DNA of 64,000 nucleotides from Nitratireductor aquimarinus (lineage in GTDB: Bacteria > Pseudomonadota > Alphaproteobacteria > Rhizobiales > Rhizobiaceae). The notes beneath the pieces are model-generated. The model made no database searches and was not told where the DNA came from. It worked only from the letters and a program-made list of their open reading frames with translations. The stretch's first letter is position 1. Each line of letters starts with the position of its first letter. This document shows, piece by piece, positions 29,015 through 39,697 of the stretch. Where the stretch lies: positions 839,789-903,788 of the forward strand of contig NZ_JAFKDE010000002.1 in the NCBI RefSeq assembly GCF_017255295.1. The letters run 5' to 3'. The translations under genes and the position numbers were made by a program.

Positions 29015-31414
29015 TCAGAAGCTCGAACCGAAGTCGCCGCTGCTGGTGCCGAAATCGCCGATGGTGCGCAGCGACACGCGGAAGCCGAACGAATGGTCGG
29101 TTTCCTTGGTCACGCGGTTTTCGCTGCGCGAATAGGTCATCGAATAGATGAAGCACTCATCGCCATAGGAGAACCCGTAGTCGTTCTTGACGACCGTCTC
29201 GCTCTCGATGTCGTAAGTGCCCGAAGCAAAACCGCTCCAGTTCTCGTCGAACTTGATCCTCGCGACGCCCGTCACTTCCTGTCGGTCGGTTTCAAACCCG
29301 TATTGTGGCTGAGCTTCGATATAGGCGTACTGCAACGAACCGGTGACAGCGCCAACGGTGGCGGCGGTCTTCAGGTCGGTACGGCGTACGTCGAAGGTCT
29401 CCTCGTCGAACCGTGCACCGGCGGAGAATGCAAAGCCGCCCGGGCTGGCGAAACCGATCATGCCGACAAAGTCGGAGACGTCCGTCTCAAGGCCGGAATA
29501 GGCGCCGACATTGACCAGATCAGGAGCCGCATAGGGGTTCGCGCCGGCAATCTGGTAGGACTGACCGAAGAGGCCCTGAGCAGTCCAGCCATTGGCGAAA
29601 CTGCCGGAGTAGCGGATGCCGACATTGGCGCGCGTACCACCCTCAATGCGGTCATAGCCGGAGAACTTGTCACGCTCGAACAGCGTCGTCGCGTCGAACA
29701 CGAGCGACTGCGCATCTTCGTTCGGAATGCCGAGCTTGTCCTGATAGGGAGCGTCGGGCCGGACGAAGATCTGCGCCACGGGTTCCAGCACGTGGCTGGC
29801 GCTCGTGGTCGAGAAAAGGATCGGCCAGCGCGCTTCCAGACCTGCCGTCGCCATGTAGCGATAGTAGGAGGAGCGCATATCGCTGCCGACCGGGGTGCCA
29901 TTCAGCTCGAAGCTGGTGATGCCATTGACCGTGGTGGCATCATAATCGGTATAGATCGCGTCGCCACGGGCCTGCAGAAGCGGGGTCACGACGAGACCGC
30001 CCGACGTGACGAAAGAGCGCTTCCACTCGGCTTCGGCGGTCATGCGGCTGGCAAGCCCATCCATACCGTCGATGCGTGACGTGTCGTTCGGGTTGATGCC
30101 GTTGACCTTGTTGAGGCTCAGCTGATCACGATAGATGTTCTGAACATTGATATCGAGATTGAGTTCGCCGCCAGCCACCGACATGTCCGGTGTATAGGAA
30201 TAGTCAAAGGTCGGCAGAACCCAGGGCTGCTGATCGTCACGCGATCTCGGTGACGAGTCCAGAACGTCTTCCTGAATGTCGAAATGGTAGGCGCGCAGGT
30301 CGAAGAAGTTCCGGTCATCAAGGCCGGTCAGATAAAGCTGGGATGTCTGAACAGTGTCCGAGAACCCGCCGATGCCATAGGTGCGCGAGAAGTTCTTGTC
30401 GGTCTGCGCAAGCACGTCCCAGCCGAAGGTCCAGCGCGGATTGACGCGGAACTGGCCCTTGGAGCCGATCATGCCGCGGCCGTCTTCGCTGCCATTGACC
30501 GTGTTCGGGCTCCAGGCCTCGGGGTCCTGCTGCTTGATGCCGGCAATCTTGACGCTGTACTGGCCGTTGTCGAAACGCTGACGCCACTCGGCTTCGCCAA
30601 GGAAGCCCTGATTCGTATAGTAGGTGCCTGTTACCGTAAGGTCATACGTAGGCGAGAGCGCAAGGTAATAGGGAACGCTGACGCCGAAGCCGAGCTCGTC
30701 ATTGTATGAAGCGCTAGGAATCAGGAAGCCCGTTTTGCGCTTCACCGTCGGGTCCGCCACCTCGAGATAGGGGAGGTAGGCAATCGGCATGCCGAAGAAT
30801 TCGAATCGCGAACGCTCAAAACGAACTGTCTTGGATTCACCGTTCCAGATGATCTTCTGTGCCTTGATCTGCCAGATCGGCGGTTTGCCGGGTTTGTCGC
30901 GGCAGGGTTCGCACGCGGTGTAGACACCATTGTTGAAGGTGGTCAGCCGACCGCCTGAGCGCTCGGCGCTCTCGGCGGCAAAATAGGTCTTGTCGACAGT
31001 CTCGACGCGCAGCGCATTGACGAAGCCGTCGCGGAAGTCGTCCGTGACGTCGATCTCGTCTGCGTAGATCTTGTTGCCGTCTTTCTCGATGATTTGCACA
31101 CGGCCGCGCGCAACAACGCGGGACGTTGCCCGGTCATAGACGACCCGGTCTGCAACGAGATTGTTTCCGGCATATTCGATCTGCACACCGCCGGCGGCAG
31201 TGATCGTGCTCTGATCGTTGTCGTAAATGAGATTGTCCGCCGTCAGCAGCATCTGTGCGTCTTGCGGAAGGTCCGATACGTCCAGCCCGCCGGTCTGCGC
31301 CAGGGCAGTGACCTGCGGAAGCAATGCATAGGTGCACAAGGTCGCCAACGCGGTCGCGCCCATCAAATGCGCTAACCGTGCGGACATGCCGGCTCTGTTT
31401 GCCGAAACCCCCAC
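29015..31414 (-). CDS. lptD: LPS-assembly protein LptD
   Basis: Outer-membrane translocon that inserts LPS into the outer leaflet. From the GTG start the N-terminus is a signal peptide (to about residue 40), followed by the OstA/LptA-like periplasmic domain (about 55-170) and a large beta-barrel to residue 799. Cysteines occur in the pair CEPC near residue 170 and again near the C-terminus (DECFIY), fitting the disulfide known in LptD. The GTG overlaps the lptG stop by one base and is preceded by AGGAGG. Confidence 0.95.
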   Translation of the reverse strand: MGVSANRAGMSARLAHLMGATALATLCTYALLPQVTALAQTGGLDVSDLPQDAQMLLTADNLIYDNDQSTITAAGGVQIEYAGNNLVADRVVYDRATSRVVARGRVQIIEKDGNKIYADEIDVTDDFRDGFVNALRVETVDKTYFAAESAERSGGRLTTFNNGVYTACEPCRDKPGKPPIWQIKAQKIIWNGESKTVRFERSRFEFFGMPIAYLPYLEVADPTVKRKTGFLIPSASYNDELGFGVSVPYYLALSPTYDLTVTGTYYTNQGFLGEAEWRQRFDNGQYSVKIAGIKQQDPEAWSPNTVNGSEDGRGMIGSKGQFRVNPRWTFGWDVLAQTDKNFSRTYGIGGFSDTVQTSQLYLTGLDDRNFFDLRAYHFDIQEDVLDSSPRSRDDQQPWVLPTFDYSYTPDMSVAGGELNLDINVQNIYRDQLSLNKVNGINPNDTSRIDGMDGLASRMTAEAEWKRSFVTSGGLVVTPLLQARGDAIYTDYDATTVNGITSFELNGTPVGSDMRSSYYRYMATAGLEARWPILFSTTSASHVLEPVAQIFVRPDAPYQDKLGIPNEDAQSLVFDATTLFERDKFSGYDRIEGGTRANVGIRYSGSFANGWTAQGLFGQSYQIAGANPYAAPDLVNVGAYSGLETDVSDFVGMIGFASPGGFAFSAGARFDEETFDVRRTDLKTAATVGAVTGSLQYAYIEAQPQYGFETDRQEVTGVARIKFDENWSGFASGTYDIESETVVKNDYGFSYGDECFIYSMTYSRSENRVTKETDHSFGFRVSLRTIGDFGTSSGDFGSSF

Positions 31415-32499
31415 TAACCGTCCTCCTTGTACAATAGGAAAGTCACCCCATAGAACATCGCCACGACCACAGGCGTCCAGGCAGCTACAACCGGAGGTAC
31501 AACTCCGGCGCTACCGAACGCCTTGACCAGGACCGAAACCACATAAAGCAGAAAGCCGGCGAGGATTCCACCCAGAATCACCGTTGCTGACTGTCCCATT
31601 CGCGTAAATCTCATGGATACCGTAGCGGCAATCAGCGTCATGGCGACGAGCAGGAGGGGTAATACTACAAGTGAATGAAAATGCGTGGCAAAGGCGTTTG
31701 CCTTGAGCCCGAAGGAGCGCGCGACTTCGATCTTTCCAGGCAGTGCATAGATGGATGTCGCTTCAGGGCGCGCAAGCTGCTCGCCAACGAATTCTGGCTG
31801 GAGATTCGTTTCGATCTGCAGCGTTGCGATACGTTCTGCCGCAGCGGTACCGCGGCGACGTGACACGTCCTGCAATTCCCAGAAACCATCGCGCAGAAAT
31901 GCGCGTTCGGCGTCGAGTCGCTCATAGATGCGTCCATCGGCATCGATTCGGAAGAAAGTCGGGCGAATCAGGGTCTGCCCGCCGCTGAGGACAGAGGTGG
32001 AACCGATGATGGTTTCCTCATTGCCCGTACGCTGTTTGAGCCACTGTTCGGCTTCGGAATTGGTTGTGCTCTTTGCCCCGCGCACCTCGGCCTCGACAAG
32101 CTGCGCTTGGGCAAAGCCGTTGGCTGCCAGCGGGTTCAGCGCGGCAACGGCGATCACGCCGAAAACGAAGGAGCCGAATGCGATGGGCGTGAGGAACTGC
32201 CAGGCTGAAACGCCCGCCGCACGCGCCACCACAAGCTCATACTTGCGGTTGAGACTGATGAGCGTGGCCATGGCCGCAATCAGACCGATGAAGGGGATCG
32301 CCTGCAAAAGGATGATCGGTGTCTGCAGCGCGGCCAGCGAAAAAGCCCATTGCGGCGTGTAGCCCGGCAATCCCGCCGAGCGGCTCGAAACCTCGGCAAA
32401 GGTCACGATGAAGATCAGAAGACCGATGCCGAAAAAGTTCCAGGCTGCAATCGAGGCGTAGCGGCGGAAGAAATAGCCGCCAAGTGTCAGGCCGATCAT
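31414..32499 (-). CDS. lptG: LPS export ABC transporter permease LptG
   Basis: Inner-membrane permease of the LptB2FG complex that extracts LPS from the inner membrane. It has about six hydrophobic segments, three at each end, around a periplasmic jellyroll domain, and 361 residues. Its start overlaps lptF by 4 bases and its stop overlaps lptD by one, so the three transport genes are tightly coupled. The ATPase gene lptB is not in the window. Confidence 0.95.
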   Translation of the reverse strand: MIGLTLGGYFFRRYASIAAWNFFGIGLLIFIVTFAEVSSRSAGLPGYTPQWAFSLAALQTPIILLQAIPFIGLIAAMATLISLNRKYELVVARAAGVSAWQFLTPIAFGSFVFGVIAVAALNPLAANGFAQAQLVEAEVRGAKSTTNSEAEQWLKQRTGNEETIIGSTSVLSGGQTLIRPTFFRIDADGRIYERLDAERAFLRDGFWELQDVSRRRGTAAAERIATLQIETNLQPEFVGEQLARPEATSIYALPGKIEVARSFGLKANAFATHFHSLVVLPLLLVAMTLIAATVSMRFTRMGQSATVILGGILAGFLLYVVSVLVKAFGSAGVVPPVVAAWTPVVVAMFYGVTFLLYKEDG

Positions 32500-33701
32500 C
32501 CGCGACCTCCTTCGGGCGAGCGCTTGCTGGCCAGCTTGATGCGAAGGCGGGTCATTGCCTCGGTCAGTTTCTGTGTCCGTGCGTTGAGCTTCTCAACCCA
32601 GTGTGTCGGCAGTTCCATCACACGATTTGTGAAGATGAAGAATGCGCATACGCCAATCATCAAAAGCGGGGCGGCATAGAGCACGAAGGAGAAAACGCGC
32701 GAGCTTTCGGCCTCGGTGCCCGAATAGAACCCGACCCACCGCACAAGCAGCGCGATCACCATCGTGGTCACCATCGGGTGCAGCCGGGCCTCGCGGAAGG
32801 AGCGCGCATCGCCGGCCACGGCCAGCCCGATCATGGCGAAGACCAGCGGGTAGAGCCATTCGGAGAAGCGCATGTGAAGTTCCGCCCGGAAGATCTGTGG
32901 CGACTTCTTGTAGAACTGGTCGTCCGGGTCGGGATTCAGGAGGAAGGCGAGGGAACGGTCCTTGGGGTGCAGGGTGGGTTCACCGCCGCCGCTGCTGGAA
33001 AACTGCGAGAGGTCGAAGGCGTAGGAATCAAAGCGGATCGTCGAGACGTCGCCATTCGCCGACTGCCGCTGCACCATGCCGTCCTGCATGACCAGAATGG
33101 AGCCGCCATCGCGTTCAACGGCAGCACCTGTGCGCGCATGATAAATGAGCTTGGTGTTCTCTTCGCGCGAATCGGCGACGAAAATTCCGCCCAGAAGACC
33201 GTTGGGAAGGCGTTCCGATACCTGAACGAAGAGACCGTCATCCACTTTCTGGAAGCTGCCTTCCTGAAGAACCGTGGTGATCAGGTCGGCGCGGGCATTG
33301 GCAAGCAGCGTGCGAAAGGCCTGGCGGGACGCGGGCTCAACCGTGTTGTTGATCAGGAAGGATGCAACGCTGGCGCCGATGGCGATGATCAGGATCGGCC
33401 GGATGATGGTGGCGCGCGGCGCGCCCGACGCATTGATGACGACCAGTTCCGAATCGGAATTCATGGTGGCGAGCGTCTGCGCCACGGCAATGCCGAGCGC
33501 GAAGGGGATCACGATGGGAATGACGGCAGGCAGGACAAGGGCGGCGACCATGAAGAACGTGCCGGCCGACTGGCCGCTATCGGTCACAAGGTCGATGCGG
33601 TTCAGGACCTGGGTGGTCCACACCAGCGCGAGCACCCACAGCAACGCGGCTGCGAACAGCGCGAAGGTACGGCGCATGATGTAAAGTTCGATTACCCGCA
33701 T
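32496..33701 (-). CDS. lptF: LPS export ABC transporter permease LptF
   Basis: Partner permease of LptG in the LPS extraction complex. It begins [12 protein letters not shown], typical of LptF, and has membrane segments at both ends with a periplasmic domain between. I took the ATG at 33701; a TTG four codons upstream is weaker. At 401 residues it is full length. It is the first gene of the minus-strand run and divergent from pepA. Confidence 0.95.
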   Translation of the reverse strand: MRVIELYIMRRTFALFAAALLWVLALVWTTQVLNRIDLVTDSGQSAGTFFMVAALVLPAVIPIVIPFALGIAVAQTLATMNSDSELVVINASGAPRATIIRPILIIAIGASVASFLINNTVEPASRQAFRTLLANARADLITTVLQEGSFQKVDDGLFVQVSERLPNGLLGGIFVADSREENTKLIYHARTGAAVERDGGSILVMQDGMVQRQSANGDVSTIRFDSYAFDLSQFSSSGGGEPTLHPKDRSLAFLLNPDPDDQFYKKSPQIFRAELHMRFSEWLYPLVFAMIGLAVAGDARSFREARLHPMVTTMVIALLVRWVGFYSGTEAESSRVFSFVLYAAPLLMIGVCAFFIFTNRVMELPTHWVEKLNARTQKLTEAMTRLRIKLASKRSPEGGRG

Positions 33702-34031
33702 GGAAATCGGCAATCCGTTTCGTTGGAACAGCCCTCAACCGGCGCGCGCGAACCTAACGGCCCGCTTCCACGTGCACAATGCTCAACTGCCGGCTTTGAA
33801 GGGCGGCCCACCATTTCTTGTCCCAGGGGTGACAGTGGGCGGGATTGGTTAGAAAAAGCGAAACAAACGCAGTTAACAGATTGCTTACTGCCCAATAGCC
33901 GCACCGCAATCAATGATTGCGCGCGCGAAAAAACAGAATGCGCCTCGGCACAGCCCTTGCCAATCTTCATAAAACCTCCAAGATCGCCGGCATCTCTCAA
34001 AACGAGAAATCACGCAAATCTGGGAATTATC
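33702..34031. other. Divergent intergenic region lptF-pepA
   Basis: These 330 bases must hold promoters for lptF leftward and pepA rightward. I see AT-rich patches near 33845-33895 and 33960-34020 but no box I would defend. No repeat or RNA gene was recognised. An open frame runs through it in phase with pepA, but without family similarity. Confidence 0.5.
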
Positions 34032-35522
34032 ATGACCGACAGACCGAGCGTCTCTTTCGCCAAGTTCGCAATGCCCGAAAAGGGCACCGCCATTGTCCTG
34101 GCTTCGCAGGGTGGCGGACTGGGAGACAATGCGAAGGCCTGCGATCCGGAAGGCGTTCTGGCGCGCGCCTTCGAGGTGTCCGGCTTTTCCGGGAAACTGG
34201 CAAAGAGCGTTGAGGTTCTGGCGCCGGCCGGCTCGCATCTTGACCGGTTGACCGCGATCGGCGCAGGCAAGACGGACGAACTCGGCGAGGAAAGCTGGGT
34301 GAAGATCGGGGGCGCCGCCCTTGCCGCCGCGAAATCTGCCGATGCTGTCAGCGTTGTCGCCGATCTCGATGGTGCCGAGGTCAGCGCCGAGGATGCCGCC
34401 AATATCGCGCTCGGCATGCTGCTGCGCACCTACAGTTTTGACAAATACAAGACGAAGAGCCGTGACAACGGCAATGACAAGCCGTCGAAGAAGCTCAAGA
34501 TCACCATTCAGTGCGCTGACCCGTCCGCCGCCAAGAAGGCGTTCGTGCGGGCAGAGGCCGTGGCGAACGGCGTTCTTGTCGCCCGCGATCTCGTCAATGA
34601 GCCCGCCAATGTGCTGGGACCGGTCGAGTTCGCCGCGAAGGCCAAGGAGCTCGAAAAGCTCGGCGCAAAGGTCGAGATCCTCACCGAAAAAGAGATGAAG
34701 AAGCTCGGCATGGGCTCGCTGCTCGGCGTTGCGCAGGGTTCCGTGCGTCCGCCGCGTCTGGCGGTCATCGAGTGGAACGGCGGCAAGTCCAAGGACAAGC
34801 CGGTCGCCTTCATCGGCAAAGGCGTCGTCTTCGACACAGGCGGCATTTCCATCAAGCCGGCAGGCGGCATGGAAGAGATGAAGGGCGACATGGGCGGTGC
34901 GGCTGCCGTTGTCGGCGTCATGCATGCGCTGGCCGCCCGCAAGGCGAAGGTCAACGCCATCGGCATGATCGGCCTCGTGGAAAACATGCCCGACGGCAAT
35001 GCCCAGCGCCCCGGCGACATCGTCACCTCCATGTCCGGTCAGACCATTGAGGTCATCAACACGGACGCGGAAGGCCGTCTCGTGCTCGCGGATGTGCTCT
35101 GGTACTGCAATGACCGCTACAAGCCGCAGTTCATGATCGATCTCGCCACGCTGACGGGCGCGATCATGGTGGCGCTCGGTCATCACCGCGCGGGTCTCTT
35201 CAGCAATGACGACACGCTGGCCGAACGTCTCTCCGCCGCCGGCGAGACGACGGGCGAGAAGGTGTGGCGCATGCCGCTCGGCGAGGAATACGACAAGCTG
35301 ATCGATTCGAAGAATGCCGACATGAAGAACTCGTCCGGCCGCATGGCCGGCTCGATCACGGCCGCCCAGTTCCTCCAGCGTTTCGTCAAGGACGGCGCAT
35401 GGGCGCATCTGGATATCGCCGGAACCGCCATGGGCGCGCCGCTCAGCGAGATCAACCGCTCCTGGGGCTCGGGCTACGGCGTGCGTCTGCTCGACCGCCT
35501 CGTGGCCGACAGCTACGAATAG
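34032..35522 (+). CDS. pepA: Leucyl aminopeptidase
   Basis: M17 metallopeptidase that removes N-terminal residues from peptides, in the cytoplasm. The catalytic and metal residues lie in [15 protein letters not shown], the GDMGGAAAV loop and [13 protein letters not shown] placed the start at [11 protein letters not shown] (34032), giving 496 residues, the family length. The frame is open far upstream into lptF, but that part is an antisense shadow. holC follows 4 bases after the stop. Confidence 0.96.
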   Translation: MTDRPSVSFAKFAMPEKGTAIVLASQGGGLGDNAKACDPEGVLARAFEVSGFSGKLAKSVEVLAPAGSHLDRLTAIGAGKTDELGEESWVKIGGAALAAAKSADAVSVVADLDGAEVSAEDAANIALGMLLRTYSFDKYKTKSRDNGNDKPSKKLKITIQCADPSAAKKAFVRAEAVANGVLVARDLVNEPANVLGPVEFAAKAKELEKLGAKVEILTEKEMKKLGMGSLLGVAQGSVRPPRLAVIEWNGGKSKDKPVAFIGKGVVFDTGGISIKPAGGMEEMKGDMGGAAAVVGVMHALAARKAKVNAIGMIGLVENMPDGNAQRPGDIVTSMSGQTIEVINTDAEGRLVLADVLWYCNDRYKPQFMIDLATLTGAIMVALGHHRAGLFSNDDTLAERLSAAGETTGEKVWRMPLGEEYDKLIDSKNADMKNSSGRMAGSITAAQFLQRFVKDGAWAHLDIAGTAMGAPLSEINRSWGSGYGVRLLDRLVADSYE

Positions 35523-35526
35523 GTCG

Positions 35527-35973
35527 ATGGACGTTCTCTTCTATCACCTCACCGAATCGACGCTGGAGGAGGCGCTGCCTCCTCTGGTGGAGAAAAGCCT
35601 CGAGAGGGGATGGAGGGTGGCCATCCAGACCGGAAGCCGGGAGCGCTGCGAGGCGCTCGACAACTGGCTTTGGACATGGCGCGAGGAGGCCTTTCTCGCC
35701 CATGGCACGGATCGGGACGAGCATCCCGAACACCAGCCCGTGCTTCTGACCGACGTGTCGGCCAACCCAAACGGTGCGCAGATCCGATTTTTCGTGGATG
35801 GTGCGGATCCGGGCGCGGTGGATGGTTATGAACGTGCGGTTCTCATGTTCGATGGCCACGATGCCGACCAGCTCAACGCCGCGCGCCAGCACTGGAAGAT
35901 GCTGAAATCGGCAGGCCACGCCGTCACCTACTGGCAGCAGGGGCCGGATCGGCGCTGGCAGAAGAAGGCCTGA
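35527..35973 (+). CDS. holC: DNA polymerase III chi subunit
   Basis: Subunit of the clamp-loader complex that binds SSB during replication. The 148 residues begin DVLFYHLTESTLEEALPPL and contain the family stretch ALDNWLWTWREEAFLAHG. It follows pepA by 4 bases, an arrangement common in alphaproteobacteria. A terminator follows. Confidence 0.95.
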   Translation: MDVLFYHLTESTLEEALPPLVEKSLERGWRVAIQTGSRERCEALDNWLWTWREEAFLAHGTDRDEHPEHQPVLLTDVSANPNGAQIRFFVDGADPGAVDGYERAVLMFDGHDADQLNAARQHWKMLKSAGHAVTYWQQGPDRRWQKKA

Positions 35974-36003
35974 GGCCTCCCGTCCATTTGTCGAACCAAT
36001 ACG

Positions 36004-36031
36004 AAAAGGGCTGCCTTGCGCAGCCCTTTTT
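36004..36031 (+). terminator. Rho-independent terminator after holC
   Basis: AAAAGGGCTGC and GCAGCCCTTTT form an 11-base stem with a 5-base loop, followed by further T. The symmetry lets it work in both directions between holC and the convergent HAD gene. Confidence 0.9.
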
Positions 36032-36054
36032 CGTTTCAGAATGTTCAGCCGGGC

Positions 36055-36160
36055 TAAGGCATCGGCCGAAAATCGGGGTCGATTTTCGGAAAGCACGATG
36101 CGTGGATTCAAGAGGTTAGAGTGCCCTTTGTGCGCCCGAATGGACGCACGGCGCTCTAAC
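36055..36160 (-). repeat. Composite palindromic intergenic repeat, copy 2
   Basis: Read on the minus strand it begins GAGCGCCGTGCGTCCATTCG, continues GCGCACAAAGGGC and ends in a hairpin with CCGAAAATCG, CGATTTTCGG and CCGATGCC. Module order and spacing match copy 1 at about 1921-2027. The 5' end reaches the stop region of the HAD gene. Confidence 0.75.
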
Positions 36161-36854
36161 CGATCTCCGCGAGCAATTCTTCCAGTTCGCCCAGATGCGC
36201 GATCTCGCGAAAGCGCGGCGCGTCTTCCGGCGCTTCCGCATGCTCGTGCGACCAGGTGAGGTCATGCGGCACGAAAACACCCCACGAACCGGCCTCAATG
36301 GCCGGAATCACATCGGACTTCAGCGAATTGCCGATCATCATCGCGTGTTCGGGGCCATCGCCATGGGCCGCAAAAACCCGCTCATAGGTCGTGCGTGATT
36401 TGTCGCTGACGATCTCGACCGCGTCGAACCAGTCGCCGAGACCCGAAGCCGCCAGCTTGCGCTCCTGATCGAAGAGGTCGCCCTTGGTGATCAGCACCAG
36501 CCGGTGCCGACCGACAAGCCGCTCCAGCGCCTCGCGGGCATGGGGCAGGGTCTCGACCGGGTGGTCGAGCATCTCGCGCCCCGCGTCGAGAATGTTTTGA
36601 ATGGTCGCCACCGGCACACGGCCCCCGGTCACCTCGATCGCGGTTTCGATCATCGACAGGGTAAAGCCCTTGATGCCGAAACCATACTTTCCGAGATTGC
36701 GCTTCTCGGCATCGAGAAGCCGCTCCGTCAGGTGATCGGGATCGGCATAGTCGCCAAGCAGTTCGGCGAAGCGCGCTTCGGTTATGCGGAAGAAGCGCTC
36801 ATTCTGCCAGAGCGTGTCATCCGCATCGAAGCCGATGGTAAGCGCGCGTGTCAC
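36156..36854 (-). CDS. HAD superfamily hydrolase
   Basis: A 232-residue phosphatase-like HAD protein. The nucleophile motif is DADDT in GFDADDTLWQN, motif II is the Thr/Ser of LVLITKGD, and MIGNSLKSDV holds the acidic motif IV. It is of the YjjG/phosphoglycolate phosphatase-like group; the substrate is unknown. Its start overlaps the ABC-F stop by 4 bases, so it is probably co-transcribed with it. Confidence 0.85.
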   Translation of the reverse strand: MTRALTIGFDADDTLWQNERFFRITEARFAELLGDYADPDHLTERLLDAEKRNLGKYGFGIKGFTLSMIETAIEVTGGRVPVATIQNILDAGREMLDHPVETLPHAREALERLVGRHRLVLITKGDLFDQERKLAASGLGDWFDAVEIVSDKSRTTYERVFAAHGDGPEHAMMIGNSLKSDVIPAIEAGSWGVFVPHDLTWSHEHAEAPEDAPRFREIAHLGELEELLAEIG

Positions 36855-38728
36855 GAGGCCATTTCCTCCTCATACTCGGTGGAAAGCGTCAGCCAGCGAT
36901 CTTCATGCTTTGAAAGCATGTCGGCAAGGTCCGAACGCTCCTTGGCGAGCGAAGAGACCTTTTCCGGCTCCTTGTCGTAGAGGCTTGTATCGGCAAGCCG
37001 CGCCTCAATGGCTTCGATCCGCTTGCGCGTTCGGTCGATCAGTCCCTCGGTCGCCTTGATCTCCTTGGACAAGGGCTCGAGAGCGGCGCGCTTGCGCGCA
37101 GCCTCCTTGCGCTTGTCGGCCTTGGAGGCCTTGTCGCTTTCCCGCTTTTCCCGGTTGCGGCTCGCGCCTCCGGTCATCTGGCTGCGGTAATCGTCCATGT
37201 CGCCGTCGAAAGGCGATACGGTCCCGCCGCCCACGATCCACAGCCGGTCGGCCGTGGCCTCGATCAGGTGCCGGTCATGGCTGATGAGGATCACCGCGCC
37301 CTCGAACATGTTGAGCGCCTCGACCAGCGCTTCACGGCTGTCGATGTCTAGATGGTTGGTCGGTTCGTCGAGGATGAGCAGGTGCGGGGCCTCGAATGTG
37401 GCAAGCCCCATCAGAAGCCGCGCCTTCTCGCCACCCGACAGATCGCGCGCCGGCGTCGACATCTTTTCCGTCGTCAGGCCGAACTGCGCGACCCGCGCCC
37501 GCACCTTCGCCTCCGGTGCATCCGGCATCAGCCGGCGCAGATGCTGATAGGCGTCTTCATCGGGACGCAGATCGTCGAGCTGGTGCTGCGCGAAGATCGA
37601 AACCTTCAGCCCCGGCGCGACGGTCTTGGTGCCCTTTTCGAGCGTGAGCCGGTCGGCGATCAGTTTGGCGAAGGTCGATTTGCCGTTGCCGTTGGAGCCG
37701 AGAAGCGCGATCCGGTCATCATTGTCGATGCGCAGCGTGAGCCCACGCAGAACGGGTTTGCCGGGCGTGTAGCCGACCGTTCCGCCATCAAGGGCGATGA
37801 TCGGGGAGGCGACGGCCTTCTCCGGATTGGGAAAACGGAAAGGCAACACCGTCTCGTTCAGCACGGCGGCCATGGGCGACATGCGCTCCAGCGCCTTCAG
37901 GCGCGACTGCGCCTGGCGCGCCTTCGACGCCTTGTAGCGGAAGCGGTCGACAAAGGCCTGCATGTGCTTGCGCTGGGCGTCCTGCTTGACGCGCATCTTC
38001 TCCTGCAGCTCCGCCTTCTCGGCATACTGCTTGGCGAACTGGTCGTAGCCGCCGCGCCAGAACGTCAGCTTCTTGTGTTCCAGATGCACGATGGACGAGA
38101 CCGCCCGGTTGAGCAGGTCGCGATCATGGCTGATGAGGAGCACGGTATGCGGATAGCGCGAGAGATAGTTCTCGAGCCACAGCGTGCCTTCCAGATCCAG
38201 ATAGTTGGTCGGTTCGTCGAGCAACAGAAGATCGGGCTGGGTGAAGAGAACCGCCGCCAGCGCCACGCGCATGCGCCAGCCGCCGGAAAACGACGAGGCC
38301 GGGCGCTTCTGCGCTTCGGCGTCGAAACCCAGGCCGGAAAGGATCGCGGCTGCCCGCGCTTCCGCCGAGTGGGCGTCGATATCGGTCAGCCGGGTCTGGA
38401 TCTCGGCGATGCGATGCGCGTCGGTTGCCGTCTGTGCCTCGGCCAGAAGCGCTTCGCGTTCGGTGTCTGCACGCAGAACGATGTCGATCAGCGGCTCTTC
38501 CGTCCCCGGCGCTTCCTGCGCAACCTGGCCGATGCGCATGCCCCTGGGCAGGCTGATCGTGCCGGACTCGGAGGCAAGGTCTCCGGTGATGGCGCGGAAA
38601 AGGGTCGTCTTGCCGGTGCCATTGCGGCCGACAATGCCCGCCTTGGTGCCAGCGGGGAGGGAGAGCGATGCCTGGTCGATCAGAAGGCGGCCGGCAATGC
38701 GCAGCGAAAGGTTTGAAATCGTCAACAT
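36851..38728 (-). CDS. ABC-F family ATPase
   Basis: Soluble twin-ATPase protein of the ABC-F family, whose members act on ribosomes. Domain 1 has GRNGTGKTT and FSGGWRMR; domain 2 has GSNGNGKST and LSGGEKARL; both have LLLDEPTN or LILDEPTN. The linker between them is long and basic. A C-terminal charged coiled-coil region (about 530-620) fits the Uup/YheS group rather than EttA. The 625 residues are typical. There are no membrane segments. Confidence 0.92.
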   Translation of the reverse strand: MLTISNLSLRIAGRLLIDQASLSLPAGTKAGIVGRNGTGKTTLFRAITGDLASESGTISLPRGMRIGQVAQEAPGTEEPLIDIVLRADTEREALLAEAQTATDAHRIAEIQTRLTDIDAHSAEARAAAILSGLGFDAEAQKRPASSFSGGWRMRVALAAVLFTQPDLLLLDEPTNYLDLEGTLWLENYLSRYPHTVLLISHDRDLLNRAVSSIVHLEHKKLTFWRGGYDQFAKQYAEKAELQEKMRVKQDAQRKHMQAFVDRFRYKASKARQAQSRLKALERMSPMAAVLNETVLPFRFPNPEKAVASPIIALDGGTVGYTPGKPVLRGLTLRIDNDDRIALLGSNGNGKSTFAKLIADRLTLEKGTKTVAPGLKVSIFAQHQLDDLRPDEDAYQHLRRLMPDAPEAKVRARVAQFGLTTEKMSTPARDLSGGEKARLLMGLATFEAPHLLILDEPTNHLDIDSREALVEALNMFEGAVILISHDRHLIEATADRLWIVGGGTVSPFDGDMDDYRSQMTGGASRNREKRESDKASKADKRKEAARKRAALEPLSKEIKATEGLIDRTRKRIEAIEARLADTSLYDKEPEKVSSLAKERSDLADMLSKHEDRWLTLSTEYEEEMAS

Positions 38729-38895
38729 GACGGCGTTTTGACGGTTCGCCGTCTGGCTGGCAAGACGTCACTGTAAAAGCAGCTGACTTGACGCAACAGA
38801 ACCGCCTCAGTGTTGCCAAAAGCAGACAGGTGTGGCCCATGGAATTTAGGCCGCACGCGGAGCCCCTGTTGCAGCCATATTAACGGGTTCTGACC

Positions 38896-39537
38896 CTAGC
38901 GGGCCGCAGCCTGGCGAAGCGCCTTGCACATCTGCACCAGCGCATAATCCCAGGCGTTCGGATCACGCAGAATGCTGACGCAGCGTTTGCGATAGACGGC
39001 GATCTGCTGATTGCTCATGCTGCTCAGCGCGCGCTGGCCGATATTGTTGCCGCTGCTGAAAATGCCGGTATTGGTGCTGCCCGGTCGTCCCGCGCGGGGT
39101 GTTCCTGTGCCGGGCGTTCCTGTGCCGCCCGGGCCAATGCCGACACCAACGCCAACACCAATCCCGCCACCGCCGCCGCCAATATTGGCGTCGACACCGG
39201 CATTCACGCCGCCGGTGCCGCCGAGGGAAGCCGTCGTGCCGGAATCGACCACGCCGCCGCTTCCGCCCACGCTCGTGCTGCTGGAGACGCTCGCCGCGCC
39301 GCCGACAGAGGCATTGGCGTCAACGCCTGCCACACTGCCACCGCCCACTGACGCGCCCACACCGGCGCTTGTGCCGCCCTGATCCACACCGACGCTGGCG
39401 CCAAGGCCGTTATCCGTATCTACCGATGCGGAGATGCCGCCGACGCTGACATCAATCGCCTGACTTGGGGTGATCATGGCCAATGCAATGACCCCGCTGG
39501 CCACGCCTGCGAGAATTCCATTCTGCACTTTGTTCAT
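38896..39537 (-). CDS. Secreted glycine-rich low-complexity protein
   Basis: I do not recognise a family. From the ATG at 39537, preceded by GGAGGAGAA, the 213 residues begin with a signal peptide ending near PSQA-ID (residue 27). Residues about 30-165 are Gly/Ser/Val-rich with irregular repeats (VGVGVGVGIG, SVGG). The last 50 residues are different: a compact, charged segment with two Cys (RKRCVSIL and QMCKALRQ). It may be a surface or periplasmic protein. The codons keep the high GC of the region, so transfer is not suggested. Confidence 0.7.
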   Translation of the reverse strand: MNKVQNGILAGVASGVIALAMITPSQAIDVSVGGISASVDTDNGLGASVGVDQGGTSAGVGASVGGGSVAGVDANASVGGAASVSSSTSVGGSGGVVDSGTTASLGGTGGVNAGVDANIGGGGGGIGVGVGVGIGPGGTGTPGTGTPRAGRPGSTNTGIFSSGNNIGQRALSSMSNQQIAVYRKRCVSILRDPNAWDYALVQMCKALRQAAAR

Positions 39538-39697
39538 GGTTCTCCTCCTTGATGGCGGCTTTCGTCCATTCAAGGATGGTAGGGGCAATATGAAAAAGTG
39601 AAGGGTACTATTGGGTTGAAGGTTTAATTGTAGAGTCGAAGTTTGTGAAATATATAATCAATTTTATTGCTTTAAGTCTGTAATGAGTGGTCGCTTG

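Noticed and set aside
32484..34031. In-frame upstream extension of pepA
   Set aside because: This part lies opposite lptF and has no aminopeptidase similarity; the family start is at 34032.
37352..38716. Long 454-residue open frame opposite the ABC-F gene
   Set aside because: It is antisense to a clearly recognised ABC-F protein, its translation is Arg/Gly/His-rich and has no family similarity. Long antisense frames are expected at this GC content.
39050..39450. GC-rich repetitive DNA that could suggest a satellite or array
   Set aside because: It is the codon-level effect of the Gly/Ser/Val repeats of a coding gene, not a CRISPR or noncoding array; units are irregular.
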